This document shows, piece after piece, positions 49,906-62,400 of a DNA stretch of 64,000 bases. The DNA comes from Mrakia gelida (Eukaryota > Basidiomycota > Tremellomycetes > Cystofilobasidiales > Mrakiaceae). The translations under genes and the position numbers were made by a program. Under the pieces are notes generated by a model. The model made no database searches. It was given only the letters and a program-made list of their open reading frames with translations, and was not told the origin of the DNA. Numbering within the stretch: position 1 is the first letter of the stretch; every line of letters starts with the position of its first letter. The stretch is taken from positions 930,001 to 994,000 of the forward strand of contig BRON01000016.1 of assembly GCA_024345305.1 (NCBI GenBank). Reading direction: 5' to 3'.

Positions 49906-52900
49906 TGCGAGAACACGTCAGCTCCGCTCGAATCCCAGAACCCGTTCGAACTTCGTTTTGACTTACGACGGCCATCATCTCCCCTTTCTCTCGCTCTTCA
50001 TTCCTTCGTTTTCTTTTCCTCTTGAGCCTCGTCTGCAATATCGCTTCCGCTCGTGGACACCTCGCTCGATCCGATCATCGAGTGAACGATCTATCCACGA
50101 GAGGAGAGCGAGGCAGACGTCGCTCCACCTTCATCTCGTCCTTTCGCTTTCCTTTCCCTTTCACCCGCCCTTTCGAGGTCGTTTCTTTCTTCCCCTCCTC
50201 GCTTCGATCTCACTATACATCCCTTCCTTGCTCTCGCTCTTTACGAGCGAGCGAAGGAGGGAAGTGTATTGTTTCGAAGACGGGAGGGAGTTGGAGCGCT
50301 CCGCCTCTCGTCCTTCATTCTCGTTGGTTCTTTCTTTCTCTTTCTTCCTTTCCATCCCTCTCGTAGCATCTTTGACCCTTCCCAGTCTTTCGGCCTCTCT
50401 TCCTTCAGGAGGAAGTCGTATCGACTGGGAAGACTCGAATAAGGCCCACGAGTCATCTCTTTCGTTCGTTTTTCCCTTGCTCGCCGGAGGGGAGGTTTTG
50501 GTGCTGCATTCGCTTTACTTATCTTTTCTTGAATTGTTGGATGTGGGTCCCTAGAGTCGAGCTCAAAAAGTTTCAAAATCTAGGGATCGCATCGGACGTT
50601 TCAAGAGTTGGGAAGACTGGCTGGGGGAGATTGATTGAAGGGCGACGAGGAGGGAGGGATCACGAAGGTGGAGGAGTCGGTCGTCCGCCCTTCTTGATGT
50701 GTCCCCCAACCCAGCTCTTCCCTCTTCTCCCCACTCGTGTGCAGATCCTCCTCTTTTTGTTCGTCTCTCTCTCTGCTGAGGGGAGCCAAGAGAAGAGAAG
50801 CTCCGGCGCGTCCTCGTCGTCGTCTTTTTTTGCGGGTCAGTCACGCTTCTCCACCTTCTCTCCCCTCCCCTCTTTCATGAGTGCTTCGAGGTCTATCCTG
50901 GTCACTCGCTCTCGAAGCTCTTGGCGTCGCTTACCTAACGATCCATACGGATCGCGTCGCCCAGGAGCTTGAGGAGACGTCCACCACTTTCGTCTTCGTC
51001 ACCTTCTCTCTTCTCGTTCTCGCTCCTCTCCCGACTGATCTCCCTCCGAGCAGACGCTCCTTGCCTAAACACCAGGCCGAGGGCGTCTGCGGAAGGAGGA
51101 TGACTTGTCGGGAGTCGAACGAGGCGAGTGCGAGGTTACTGACTCGAGTCGACCAGTTCGCTTCGTCTTTCCCCTCGTCCCGTTCCCCTTTTTATTTCTC
51201 TTCCTTCCACACTCTTAGCAGACGTTCTCTTGCCTGACCATTCCTACTCCACCGACGCCGTGCATTACCACACTCCTGCTCGACGTCGGCGAGAGGCGAA
51301 GGATCAACTAGAGTCCTACCGCGACGCGTCGTCTCGCTCTATCCCCATTCCTTCCTTTCCCTCTTCCTCTTTCGTCCCTTTTCTTCATCGCTTCTGATCG
51401 TCTCAGTCCCTGCTCCTCGAACGATCCAGCCTAGGTTCGTTATCGTCGGAAGCGGCAGGAGGTTGAACGATCAGTCGACTTCTAGCTCCGGGTTGACCTT
51501 GCTCCCTCTCTCGAAGATTCCTTTTTGTATCATTCCTCTTCTGTCTTCAGGTGGTTCATCCCAGCTGGGAGCGAAGCTCATGGTCCGAGCCATTTGTTTG
51601 TTCCCTTCGAGGAGGATGTGCCTGAAGAGCCAGAATGGGTGGACAGAAATCAACCTTCCGAGCTTCGACGGGATCGTCCTCTTCGCGCGTGTATTGCCTT
51701 TCTTCTCTCTCTTTATTCAAGACAGTTACTTTCCTCGCGGCGTCATCGTGCTCTTCTCTAGCGTCTCGCGGAGTCTATGAAACCTCTGCAGGACCTTGAG
51801 GAGGACTGGACTGGCGAAGCGCGAGTTCGACGCGTCGGACTGGCGATGTCGTTTTGTTTCCTTCATCCCTTTGTTACGGTCCTCAGAATCAACCTTGAAG
51901 CCTCAGCTAATCCTTCTGTCCTGCCTTGGGCAGATGCAGCTTCATCGTTGGTCGAAAAGCTGCGTCTGCCCGAAGAGGACTGAAGGAAGCAGCTGTCGTC
52001 GCGTCGTCTTTGCCTGTTCGTTGAGCCTTCATGCCCTGAAGCTTTCTCTTGTCGTCTGTGATCCATTTCAGATCAGATCAACCGCTTCTGGCTCGAGGTT
52101 GAGCGGATCGTGCACGAGAGCCGAGGAAGGAGTCGGGTTCGGTCGCGTCGTCTTGCTTACGTTATTATCTTCGTTGCTGCAGTTTCGATCTTTCTTCTCT
52201 TCGGGGTCTCGTTCTTCGTTTTCTTGGGCTTTGATCATCTTCTGTATACGCTCAAGAGCTTGGAAACTACTCGGCCGGTATGCAGAAGATGTTGAGAGTG
52301 CTCGAGAGTTCGACGACGCGTCGTACCATCTTTCAGGTTCCCTTGCTTCCCTCCATCCCCGTGTTTCTCGCACTCTCCGGCTCTTTCTTCAGTTCATGGA
52401 AAACCCGGGAGCCTGCTTACCCCGTCCTTGTTGGATGGAGGCTAAGGAAACAGGCGCGAAAGTCGACGAGTCTCATCTCCTTTTGTTCTTGCGCTCTTCG
52501 TTTCAGCTTTCTTGTACGACCCGTGTCGGCCTTCAACACTCGTCAAGCCATACAATAACTTCATGCCATGCCATTGTTCTCCAAGTCGGTAGGGAAAGCA
52601 AAGCCTGAGGTCGAAAGAGCAAGGTCGTTCGACGTTTGCAAACGCGTCGAGCAGATTCGACGAAGCGAGGTTCGAGTCTTTCGATTTGCGTGGGCGTATC
52701 TGAAGAACGCAAGACTAGCAGCTCATGGATCCGACACTCAAGGAGAAAGATGAAAGTACGAAGAAAGCGAGGAACGAAACTACATAAGAAAGCAAACAAG
52801 ACGCGTCCCGCCCCATGCCTCGACACCCTCCTTTTCTCCCCTTCCACCGACCGCGAGACCGTTCCGTGTCGAGGGGAGAGGAAGATTCGTTGACGGGGAG

Positions 52901-52954
52901 GATCGAGGAGGGAAGAGAAGGGTCGGCGAGGTAGTTTGAAGAAGGGGACGAGGA

Positions 52955-52967
52955 GGGGGGGGGGGGG
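52955..52967 (+). repeat. poly-G tract (13 G)
   Basis: Run of about 13 G, followed within 11 bases by a (GAC)6 trinucleotide repeat at 52978-52995. Noncoding, in the gene-poor stretch. Confidence 0.8.
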
Positions 52968-52977
52968 CCGATGCGAA

Positions 52978-52995
52978 GACGACGACGACGACGAC
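52978..52995 (+). repeat. (GAC)6 microsatellite
   Basis: Six perfect GAC units directly downstream of a poly-G run. No coding frame is called here. Confidence 0.85.
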
Positions 52996-53116
52996 GAGAC
53001 GAGTTGAGGCGAGAGGGGAGGAGTTGACTGCTGGGATGCCGTGATGGTATGTGGGCGTGAGCTTTTGGAGGAAAGGGAAGGGTGTAGATGAGAGTTGAAG
53101 GGAGGGGTTGTGGATC

Positions 53117-54740
53117 CTATCGTCCGAGCGAGGCTGCTGCTTCCGAACTGCTGACGTTCTGGAAAGGTCCTCGTCGCTCCTCCGTGTACGTCTCGAGAAG
53201 CTCCTCCTGTCGCTGCCTCTTCTTCTCGTCCGAGATCACGATGAAGGCTCGTTCGATCCTCGGGTTGAAGCTCGTTTCGCGAGAAAGAAGAAGTCGAACC
53301 GGCTGGACCATCGCGTACATCGTTGAAGGAGTATCATCCTCCTCGGCTCGTTTGTCCCACTTCGACTCGTAGTTTGGGCAGTACCACCAAACCGAGAGAG
53401 GCCGCAGGATATCCTCTCCATGATCTCCCGAGAGTTCGAAGTCCAGGGAGAAGCTCGAGCCCGATATCGAGAACGATGGAACGTCGTTCTGGGTGAAGCA
53501 AACGTCGACCTCTTGAAGATGGACGTGCTCGAGTCTCGTCCAGCGAGAGATGATGAACGAGGCTTGAAGGCTCAAGAGGACACTCCCTCCTGTGAGGTAC
53601 GTGCCGTAGAGGTCTTCCCCTTCCTTCCGAGCCTCGAAGGAGAGCGGATCCCTGAAGTGAAGCGAAGAGGGGTCGACGAAGGAGAGAAACGGGAGGCTGG
53701 GTTCGAAGATTGGATGCAGGTCGTGGCGGGGGCGCTCTTCGTCTTGTTCGTAATGGAGAAGGATTGTGAGAGTCGTGAGTCGAAGGGGATCTCCGAACGA
53801 GTCCATCCCGTCGAGCGCGTCGTCGGAGAAGAAGAGGTTTTGAAGGTCGTGGGCGGAAACGAGAAGGGAGCGAACGTTTCGAAGCGAGAGGCTGGGCTTG
53901 ATCCTCGGACTGAGAGAAGTCTGAATCAGTCCCTGCAAGCGGATGTATGCGGTCGATGGAAGTAGCAGAGTCAGTGACAGACAAAAGAGAAAGGAAGGGA
54001 GGGAGAGCACGAGTAGACTCACGTTCTCCAGCAACGTGGCGAGTCTCCAGCCGTCATTGAAACCGAGGCATGGATAGGCGTTGGGGCTGAGGGTGGCGAG
54101 CCTGGCGAGATCGACTCTGGAGAGGCTGGAGCGAGTGGGAAGGTCGGCGAACGATCCGATGGCTTCGAAGATCTCGGAAGGGATGGAGAGTCGAAGAGGG
54201 ACGTCCATGTCGAAGGTAGGGGACGAGATGGGAGCTGGGTCGACCTGTCATGAGGAAGGAAAGGAGGCCAAGGTCAGCTTCGAAGTGGAAGAGGGATAGA
54301 AGAGCGACGAGGGAGGGATGAAGAGGCGAGGGAGAGGGAAGGGAGGGGGGGGAAGGTAGGGGGGGAAGGGAGGAGTTCGAGCTCACCGTCCACCATCGCC
54401 AGTTCCCACCATGGAATGCCGCTTCTCCCAGATCCGAGACTCTCTCCAACTCCAACATAGCCTCTTCTTCCTCCTCCCTGATCCAGAAGCCGCTGGGGCG
54501 ATCTATCTCTCGACGAAGAGCTCGAAGACTTGAGGTCGCGATTCGAGAGAAGCTGTTTCGTTCATCCTCCAAACGAGCGTATTCGACCTTGAGCTGGGCG
54601 AGATGCTGCTCGAGAGAGAGGGAAGGGTGCTGGGAAGGGGTGGAAGGCATGGACGAGGGGGCTGGAATGGATGATGGGGGTGATGGATGCGGTGAGGGAA
54701 GGAGAGGAAAGCTCAACGAAATGACTTTGGGCGAGCTCAC
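53117..54740 (-). CDS. F-box-like protein with N-terminal coiled coil
   Basis: The first exon (about 54,388-54,740) has a Ser/Pro-rich leader, then a coiled coil LEQHLAQLKVEYARLEDERN and a Trp-rich end GGNWRWWT. After a GTGAGC intron, the second exon gives VDPAPISSPTFDMDVPLRLS followed by IPSEIFEAIGSFADL, an F-box-like helix, and a Leu-rich domain, SRVDLARLATLSPNAYPCLG. The third exon (53,117-53,955) has KPSLSLRNVRSLLVSAHDLQ, LRLTTLTILLHYEQDEERPR, RWTRLEHVHLQEVDV and VWWYCPNYESKWDKRAEEDD, ending at TAG 53117-53119. It resembles in layout the two F-box-like genes at 27.6-31.0 kb, and I would group them as one lineage-typical family, but the F-box match is by eye only. Start could also be the Met at about 54,651. 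Confidence 0.6.
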
Positions 54741-55018
54741 CTTCCTTCCCTGGCGACGAGCGTGAGTCGAGGCTTTCGTTTCTCAGCTTCGCGATTGTTG
54801 CGGGGAAAGATTTACTCTCAGCAGTCTGCCGAAGAGTTTCTCTTATCTCGCCGAAGAAAGAAGTCTGCCACCTGAGCTCAGTCGAGCAGTCGCCTCTCGA
54901 CGGTTCAGCTTGCTTCGCGTCTTCTTTCCCCACCCTTCAAGATCGTTTGATGTGGTACTGAGAAACCTCTACTTCATACAAATCGATCGATGGAACTTAT
55001 ACAGTATCTACTAGTGAA

Positions 55019-58000
55019 TTAAGCGGATCCAGCCTCCTTCGCGGCAGCTCTCTCCTCCGGACTGATCACTCCCTCGATCTGATCAGTCCCTCGAACAGCT
55101 ACCACGTCGTCGAGATCTCGGAAGAAGATCCAGATGAGAATGCAGCATCCGAAGGTGGCTCCTCTGAATGAACAAGAACAAAGCAAAAGGAAGAGAGCGG
55201 GGGAGGTCAGCTCGTGAGGACGAGACGAGAGAAGACGCGACGCGTCGAATCGACGATCGAGAGGGAAAGGGGAGAAAAGAGACGTACCCGATACCGACGT
55301 AAGGCCAGATGAGGTTAGGATCTGTCATTGACGGGGAGATGATCTCGACGATGGCGGAGGAGAGAGCGGACATGAAGAGGTTGATGGCGAAGACGAGACC
55401 CTGGACGAACGAACGAAAGCAAAGGAAAGGGTCAGCGAGATCGCTCTTCTTCACGCGTAGATGAGAAGGACTGACCTTCATTCGTTGGGGAGCGAGAGTG
55501 TAGGCCATCTCGTAAGAGGTAACGATAGCAAAGACTTCACCGGCAGCGGGGAGAGCGTATCCTGAAGAGGGTAATCAAGGGAAAGGACGCGACGCGGTCA
55601 GCTCTCGCTTCTTCTCTTCGTCCTTCCGCCTTCTCTCCGCCTACACATCGTTCCTGAAGTGTGAATGAGGCTTTGCGTACCTGGAATCATGACCCAGACA
55701 GAGATGGGAGAAACGGTGGTTCCGATCTCGCAAGTCGAGGCTTCCCAACCGCAAGGACTCGTCTCGTAAATCTTCCATTGAATGATCGCGGAGACCCTGA
55801 GAGCGAAAGAGAGAGAGAAGCGTCTGAGTCAGTTGCTGCAAAATTTTTCGCCGCGCAAAGATAGTACTCACATCATTCCGAGACCGGCGAGGAAGAAACC
55901 GAAGATGACCCTCTTGATGCTGAAGACGGGAACGAAGCGAGAGGGAGTCAGAAACGAGTCGAGCCGAGTTGAGTTGAGACTCGAGCGAAGATCTGTGGAC
56001 TCACGGAGAGAAGTTGATGTTCCACTTCCTGAAGAGAGGGTACACTCCGTAGTTGAGGATGGGAACGAGGACCTGTTGAACGACAAAAGAAAGTGAGAAA
56101 GAAGTTAGCGAGTCGATCCGTGTGAGAGGGAAGAGGAATTAGAACTCGCAATGATGGTGATACTGTTGAAGTTCTGGAGAAGATCGTTGGGAGCTCCGTT
56201 GGTGGTCTGAACGAGAAAGTAAGGCGAAACGAGCGAGGGTCAGCGCGCGTTCGACAAGGAGCTGTGAGATCGACAGAGGGACAAGACCCACGAGAGTAGC
56301 CGCCTGGTTGTTCAAGATGGAGTTCAATCCAGCGTCGGCCAAGTTGAAGATGACGAAGAAGAGGAAGAGCTGGAGAACAAGGAAAGCAAGAACGCGACGA
56401 AACGAGACGAGGCTTGTCAGCTCGATCGAATCTCGCTTCGACTCCTCGACGACACGAAGACTTTGGACTCACCTTGCAGACGTTGAGAGTAGTCTTGAGC
56501 TCCCCGATGAACTCGTCGTCCCATCGATCGTAGTGGTTGGGTCGCTTCTCCACTGGAAGGGTGTCCTCGATGACCGAGGGCTTCGCAGCGTCCCAGCTCC
56601 TCTTCATGGCCGCGATCTTTCCGACTCGACAAGCATCGACGACGACGGATCCCTTGGGAGGAAGGAGGATGAGCTTCTTGTAGACGAGAGCCAGAGCGAC
56701 GGGGACCATCATGTCTGAGAAAAGGAAAGGGGAAGCGAGTTAGTCGGTGTTCGAACGCGTCGATCCGCTCGCTCCTCGTCCTCGCTCGAACGGAGGAAGG
56801 CTGAAAGAACTCACAGATGATTCCAGGGACGAGATATCCAAGCCAGTACCCGACATCCTTCTCACAGTAAGTGGTGGCGAGCTGTTGGACGAGGAGGGAA
56901 GAGGAGAGTCGCGTCAGTTCGAGTTCGGTTCCGCCCACTCCTTCTTTCTCCTCGAAGAACTCACCTGAAGAAGAGCTCCGACGTTGATAGCCCAATAGAA
57001 ATTCATCATCATTGCCTGTATGGTCATCCCTGGGTCGATGATGCAGACTTCTCCGGTGGGAAGGGTAGTGATCTCTTGTCGATGGACGGGAGACTGGTCG
57101 GCGAGGAGAGGAGCGACGGAGGGTTTGATGAGACCTGAGGCTCCAGCGAGAATGATGAGACCGAGGATGAAAGGCGCGATAGCGTGTCCCTCAGCGATGA
57201 TTTGAGGGATGGAGGCGATGACGAGGAGGACGTGGCCGATGACTGAGTGGAAAGGAAGAAAGGTGAGCGACGCGTCGAGAGCGGGAGGAGCCGAGAGACA
57301 AAATCAGAGCGCAAACGCACCTCCGATGGCGGTTCCGATGCAGATAGTCTTGAATCGTCCCCACTGCAGATCGAAACGAGAGAGAAGGGAGCGAAGAAGT
57401 CAGCAAGGTGAGTCGCAAGAACGGCAACGAACGCAGACAGAACGAGAGCGGGAAGAGCGACGACGACGAACCTTCGTATCAGCGAGAATAGCTCCCACGA
57501 TCGGTATCGTGTAGGCGAGGAAAGTGAAGAGAGTAGTCAAGGCAGCTACGGTACACGGAGATGAAAAGGCGAACAGTCAGCGAAGGTCTCTCGGAAAGAC
57601 GAGACCGGATCTCGTCCATCTCTCGATGCGAAATCAAAAACTCACTAGCCGTCTGAAGACCGAGTCCGAGAGCTCCAGCAGTATACTGGGTTCCCTTCGC
57701 AGGCGCTCCAGCTCCGTTTCCTCCTGTCGGTAGAGGTCGTTGAATGTAGTTGTAGAAGAGCTGAAGAAGAGAGGGAGGGAAGGAGGAAGGAACGGGTGAG
57801 TTCGAGCGCGAAGGGGGAAGACGCGAGAACTTGAACTTACTCCCGAGCACTATGACGGCGAAAAAGAGTAGAGATGGTCAGAAGACGGAAAATCAAAGAA
57901 AGGGTAGAAAGAGACTCACTCCGTAGTAGGAGGCACGCTGTTCGTGAGAAGGAAGACGAGAGAGAGAGAGAGGAAGCAGAACGAGTCAGCGAGGGGGGCT

Positions 58001-58765
58001 TCGAACTCTCGAACGAGTCGCGACCTTCGGCCGCTCGAGTTCTCCACCACCGTGAGTGGATATGGTGTGTGACTCGACGGGAGTATAGAGAGGAAGGATT
58101 TGAACTCACTTCGGCGACTGCAAGAGCCAAGAACAAGAGGGTTGAAAAAGGAAGGGAGCGAGACGGCGACGATCAGCGACCTCCGCTTTCGTTCACGGCC
58201 CCGTCGCCTTTTTCCTTCTCGTCGCGCGAAAACATCCCAGGGAGAAGACAGGAGGAATAACTTACACTCAACAAGACAGATAACGTAAGCAGTCCAAGGA
58301 GCGTGTCCAGAGATGAGTCTCAGAGTCGACTTCTCCTCCTCCGTTGGTGGTCGTCCGTCTCCTTCGAGTTCGAGGGCTGGACGGATGGAAGTCGAAGCTT
58401 GAGAAATGTCGAACTCCTTGGATTCTTTGTCGAGGTGAACCTTGGTGTCCGAGTGGTTGGGTGTGGTAGCGGGAGCGAGGACGTTGGCCTCGTCTTGAGC
58501 ACCTGTTTGGTAGTCTGAGATAGGGAAGGCACCGAGGAAGAGCACCGAGAGGAAGGAGGATCGAAGCTCAGCAAAAGGAAGGAGGAGGGGCGAGGGAGGG
58601 GGGAAGAGGAAGGAAGTAGAAGTAGCGGAAGGCGAGGGAGGCGAGACGCACCTATAACGATTGCTGGTGAAGCTGAGGACGCGAAGCAAGTAGCAGCCAA
58701 GTCAGTTCCTCGAGAGGGAGACGAGAGGTGTATAGAAGCAAGAGAGAGAACGCGAACTTACTCAT
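55019..58765 (-). CDS. PTR2: proton-coupled oligopeptide transporter, PTR2 family
   Basis: POT/PTR family 12-TM importer of di- and tripeptides at the plasma membrane. The coding start is split: exon 1 is only ATGA (58762-58765), the next exon gives TSPAIVI. The N-terminal cytosolic region has NHSDTKVHLDKESKEFDISQ. The first helix carries LRLISGHAPWTAYVICLVE (usual place of the ExxER region, here interrupted by small exons), then FYNYIQRPLPTGGNGAGAP, GALGLGLQTAS, YTIPIVGAILADTKWGRFKT, IGVIGHVLLVIASIPQIIA, GASGLIKPSVAPLLADQ (FING-like neighbourhood MMMNFYWAINVGAL), YLVPGIIYMMVPVALALVY, VEKRPNHYDRWDDEFIGELK, LNSILNNQAATLVTTNGAPN, FGFFLAGLGMMVSAIIQWKI and PGYALPAAGEVFAIVTSYEM. It ends EERAAAKEAGSA, TAA 55019-55021. 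Confidence 0.92.
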
Positions 58766-59427
58766 GGTGAGTAGATCGGTTGTGGGTGTTGGAGAGAGCC
58801 TTGGAAAAAAGATCTGACTCCCCCCCTCCTTCTTCGGCACGTCAGAACCGACTGAGATCTATATCGGGCTACGATAGGGGTTGCACGAGGTCGGATTGCA
58901 TCTGGAAGGTGTGGGAGGGCCAATTCGAAGAGCGAGAGTTGAAAGAAGAGGTTGAGCTCTTGAATTTCGATACTTCAGGGGCGGGGTCCTCCCGCCCCCT
59001 GCCCGACTCGGTTGTTGTTTCATCCGACGACCTCGGAAAGCGGCTCGGAGAATTTTTGCGGCTGTTGGTCGAAGGTCCGTCTTGCGAGCTGGAAGATTTT
59101 TGGACGCGTTCAGTTGCAGGAAGGGTAGATGGGGAGGGGGAGGGGGAGGTTGGAAGGGAGAAGAAGACCGAGCTCTCGCTGCAACCGACGAAGGGACGGT
59201 TTCGAGAAGAAGGAAGACTCATCGTTTTCTCCCTGGCTACAGAGGATCCAATGGTGGTGGGTTTGCTGAAATAGCATGTCGTTATCGCACCTATTAGAAG
59301 ACGAGTATTGGACAAGAAAAGCTGATGGTAATGGGAAGAGAGAGGAGATAAGCCGGCGAAGGGAAAACGAGGGCCGTCGAGAGTTCGGACGCGACGAAGA
59401 GTTGATTCTCGTTCGACTCGCTCAAGG
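58766..59427. promoter_or_regulatory. PTR2 promoter and 3' flank of the chromodomain gene
   Basis: 662 bp between tandem minus-strand genes. It must hold the PTR2 promoter. A GC palindromic run GGGGCGGGGTCCTCCCGCCCC lies around 58,979-58,999, and an ACGCGT at about 59,104. No gene is called. Confidence 0.45.
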
Positions 59428-62400
59428 TCATCGACCTTTGAGCTCGGTGAGAAGGTCTTGAAGAGACATGTTTTCAGCCTGGGAAGAGAGGAAAGGCGTC
59501 AGGTCTCGCGAGGAGAGAGAGCGGGATCGACGAGAGTGGAGGACGACGACTCACCCCGAGCTTCAATCCCTCCACGTCCTCGGAACTCGACTTGGTAGGT
59601 CCAGCGACGATGAAACGACGGTACCTCTGCAAACGGGAAGAGAGAGAACAGTCAGCTCGAGTCGAGAGCAGGAGAGAAAGGCAGTAGACTCACGTTGATC
59701 AACGAAGTGTTTCGCCTGAAGTCGAACGAACGAACGAGCAACAACCCCAAAAGCTCAGGTCAGCGACTCGACGTCACATCCTCCCTCGTCCCACATGGTG
59801 CGAGTCTGAAGGAAATTGCTCTCACAAGTTGGACCTGATCATTCCCAAAGCGTCTGCTTCGGCTCGCTCCAAATCCACAGAGCCTCCTCCGGCAGCGTCG
59901 AGACTTCCCTCTTTGACGCAGTAGTCCTTGCACGCCTTGAGGAGGTCAGCGAACGTCGTTGCTTCTTGGAGATCGGTATCGAGGTCGACGTTGCGGTCGA
60001 GGAGCTCGGGGTCGTGCGTTGGGTGAAGTCTGGAAGCGAAGAGAATAAAGGCCAGGTCTCGCGTTCGTCGACGAGAAGAGGAGAGGACGGAAGAGCGAGG
60101 AGGGCGAACGGTTCGGTGCCAGCGACGACGAAAGGACCAGTCGAGGTTCCTGTTCGGCATCCGAAGATGAGTGCTGAGAGAGTGAGGTTTTTGAAGGGAG
60201 CTCTGTAGAAACGAAAGGGAAGGAAACCGAGAGAGCCGAGTCAGCAAAAGCATCGAAATAGGACGCGTCGACGGTCCACCTCTCCTCCTTCGACGAACTC
60301 GAGAAACTCACTGATCCTGGTTGCAAACACCATCGACGTAGACGACCGTGGAAGGATGGAGGTTGAGCTGGTAGTCGAGCGATCCGGTCTTGAGAAGAGG
60401 AATCTGCGTTCGTCGAGAGGTAATGATCAGCGAGGAGCGAAACAAAGATCGACCTCGGAAGAAAACGATGCGACTCACCAGATCCTTCTTCACCAACGCG
60501 GGTTCATCGATGAGAACAGAAGGCGTAAGAGTGATTTGGGCCTTCCTGGCGATTCCGAACTCGAAGAAGGTGGTCTTCTGCTCCGGAACTGCGAGGGAAA
60601 CGAAGAGAGGAGAACGAGACGCGTCAGTTTGGCGAGGGACGCTTCAGTCACCTTTCCTCTCTTCGGACGAGGAAAGCGAAGGCGAGCTGGGTACCTCATC
60701 TCCCTCTGGTCATCTTGAAGAGAGAAGAGGGAGGAACGGAAAGCCCTCGAGCTCGTTTCGAGCGCGCTCGAAGAAAGATTGATCAACTCACCGTACGTCT
60801 CCTTCCCCGTCCCAAACGCAAAGAACCTCGTCCCCGTTCTCCTCCTCAGCTCCACCAAATTCGGCAACATCCACAGCTGTTTCGCGTTGTGCACCAACAC
60901 CACCTCGGGCGTGAACCTCCTCACTTCGTTCTGATCCGCGTTCGGTCCTGGGACGGCGACGACCTTCGTAGGCTGGTAGAGAAGGGTAGATCCGTTGGGG
61001 TCCACTGGGGAGGTGAGGAGGTCGTAGAGGAGAGAGATTCCAGGGAGGGGTTCGTCGGAGGAGAAGGAGGTGGTGGTGGGAGCGAAGATGGCGACGGACG
61101 TGGAGGCTTGACGGAGGGAGTTGATGAAGGGGAGGGTGAGACCGGTCTAGCAGCGGTCGACTGTGTCACGCGACGAGAGAGAAAGAGGGGGAGAGGGAGT
61201 CAGTTCGAGGGAGGGGGATGAGGGAAAGGTCGAGAGTGGGGAAGAGGAAGAGGGAGGATCGAACGTACGACTGAAATCCAAGCTCAAATCGTTGATCTTC
61301 GCCGGCATGGGCAGCGTCGGTTTCGGAAGAACGATCAACGCTCCGATGAGAGACTCCTTGTACGGTCTGCACGCATCTCGAAGGGAGGAAGGGACGTTGA
61401 GCTCGACGCAGAGGGGCGAGGATCGAGGGAGGACGACGAAGGCGTAGGGCGATTGAGGGAGATAGGCGACAGAGATCTGCGAGCGAGAGGAACCACCGAG
61501 TCGTCAGTCTCTCGCCTCGAAAAGAAGGAAGCACAGAGACGTGGGAACTCACCGACCCTCCCTCGCAACTCTCCTCCAACCACCAAGCCATCTGCCTAAA
61601 CGCCTTCTCCCTCTCCCCCCTCTCCACCGCCTCCCCTTTCACTCCCGCCTCAACTCTACAGAACTGAACCACCCCACCACCCATGTTCGCCTCCTTCACC
61701 CCCCTGAACACCACCGCCGCCTGAGCCAAGCTCCACGTCTGCTCCAAACACACCTCCGGCTCGTTCGCGCTCCCACCAAACAGGTTCGCGATCGTTCGAA
61801 CCTTCCCTCCTCCTAGAGAGACAGGGAGAGGGTCGGTAAGGTCGGTGAGGTCGGCGAGTCCAAGGGTCTGCTGAGCTTTGTTGACGTCTTCAGCGAGGGA
61901 GGCGAGGGTGGGTTTGAGTTTCGGTGGACCGAGGAGGAGGGTGATGGTTGTGCGGGCTTTTTTGGGGATGGAGGAGGTGGAGGAGATTGGGTAGGAGGAA
62001 GAAGGGGAGGAGGGTTTGTTGTAGAGGCTGCTGATGAAACAAAGCGAGCAGGGAAGGTCAGGTTCGTCCGGACAAGGGTTCGACGCGTCCCCAAATCGAG
62101 CGAAGCAATCCAGAGGAAACGCTCGTACTCACTCTTCAAACCCACCACCACCATTCAACCCACCTCCAAGATTCGGCTTCACATCCCCACCACTTCCACT
62201 CCCACTAGCGACCCTAGCGCCCAACCCCCAATCATGCTGCTTCTTCACCACCTTCTTCACCTCCCCTCCTCCCACTCCCCCAGCTCCATTCGCATCCAAC
62301 CCAATCCTCTTCGCCTCAGCAGCCTCCTTCTCCTTCCTCTTCCTCTCCCTCTCCTTCTCCTGGAAGATCTCCGCTCGTTCCCTGCTCGTCATCTCGCCTC

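Larger units (their letters stand above)
49906..53116. other. 3.2-kb stretch without a confident gene
   Basis: Open frames are abundant on both strands because stop codons are rare, but consensus donors (GTGAGT) with CTGAC branch sites are almost absent, unlike every real gene here. The best-looking plus-strand pieces are about 51,240-51,345 (DVLLPDHSYSTDAVHYHTP), 51,555-51,690 (WFIPAGSEAHGPSHLFVPFE), 51,777-51,983 (a complete ATG-to-stop frame of 68 codons) and 52,255-52,480. None is recognised and they do not join in a shared frame. ACGCGTC sites are dense (about 51,325; 51,830; 52,317; 52,644; 52,801). A poly-G and a (GAC)n repeat lie near 52,955-52,995. Confidence 0.45.

Noticed and set aside
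51471..52373. A minus-strand gene from polar open frames (e.g. FQALERIQKMIKAQENEERD)
   Set aside because: No consensus donors on the minus strand and no domain; probably an effect of low stop-codon density and strand-biased composition.
51200..52600. A multi-exon plus-strand gene (pieces such as FIPAGSEAHGPSHLFVPFE and a 68-codon frame at 51,777)
   Set aside because: Pieces lie in different frames, lack GTGAGT/CTGAC splice context, and minus-strand frames of the same region look equally protein-like. No family was recognised.
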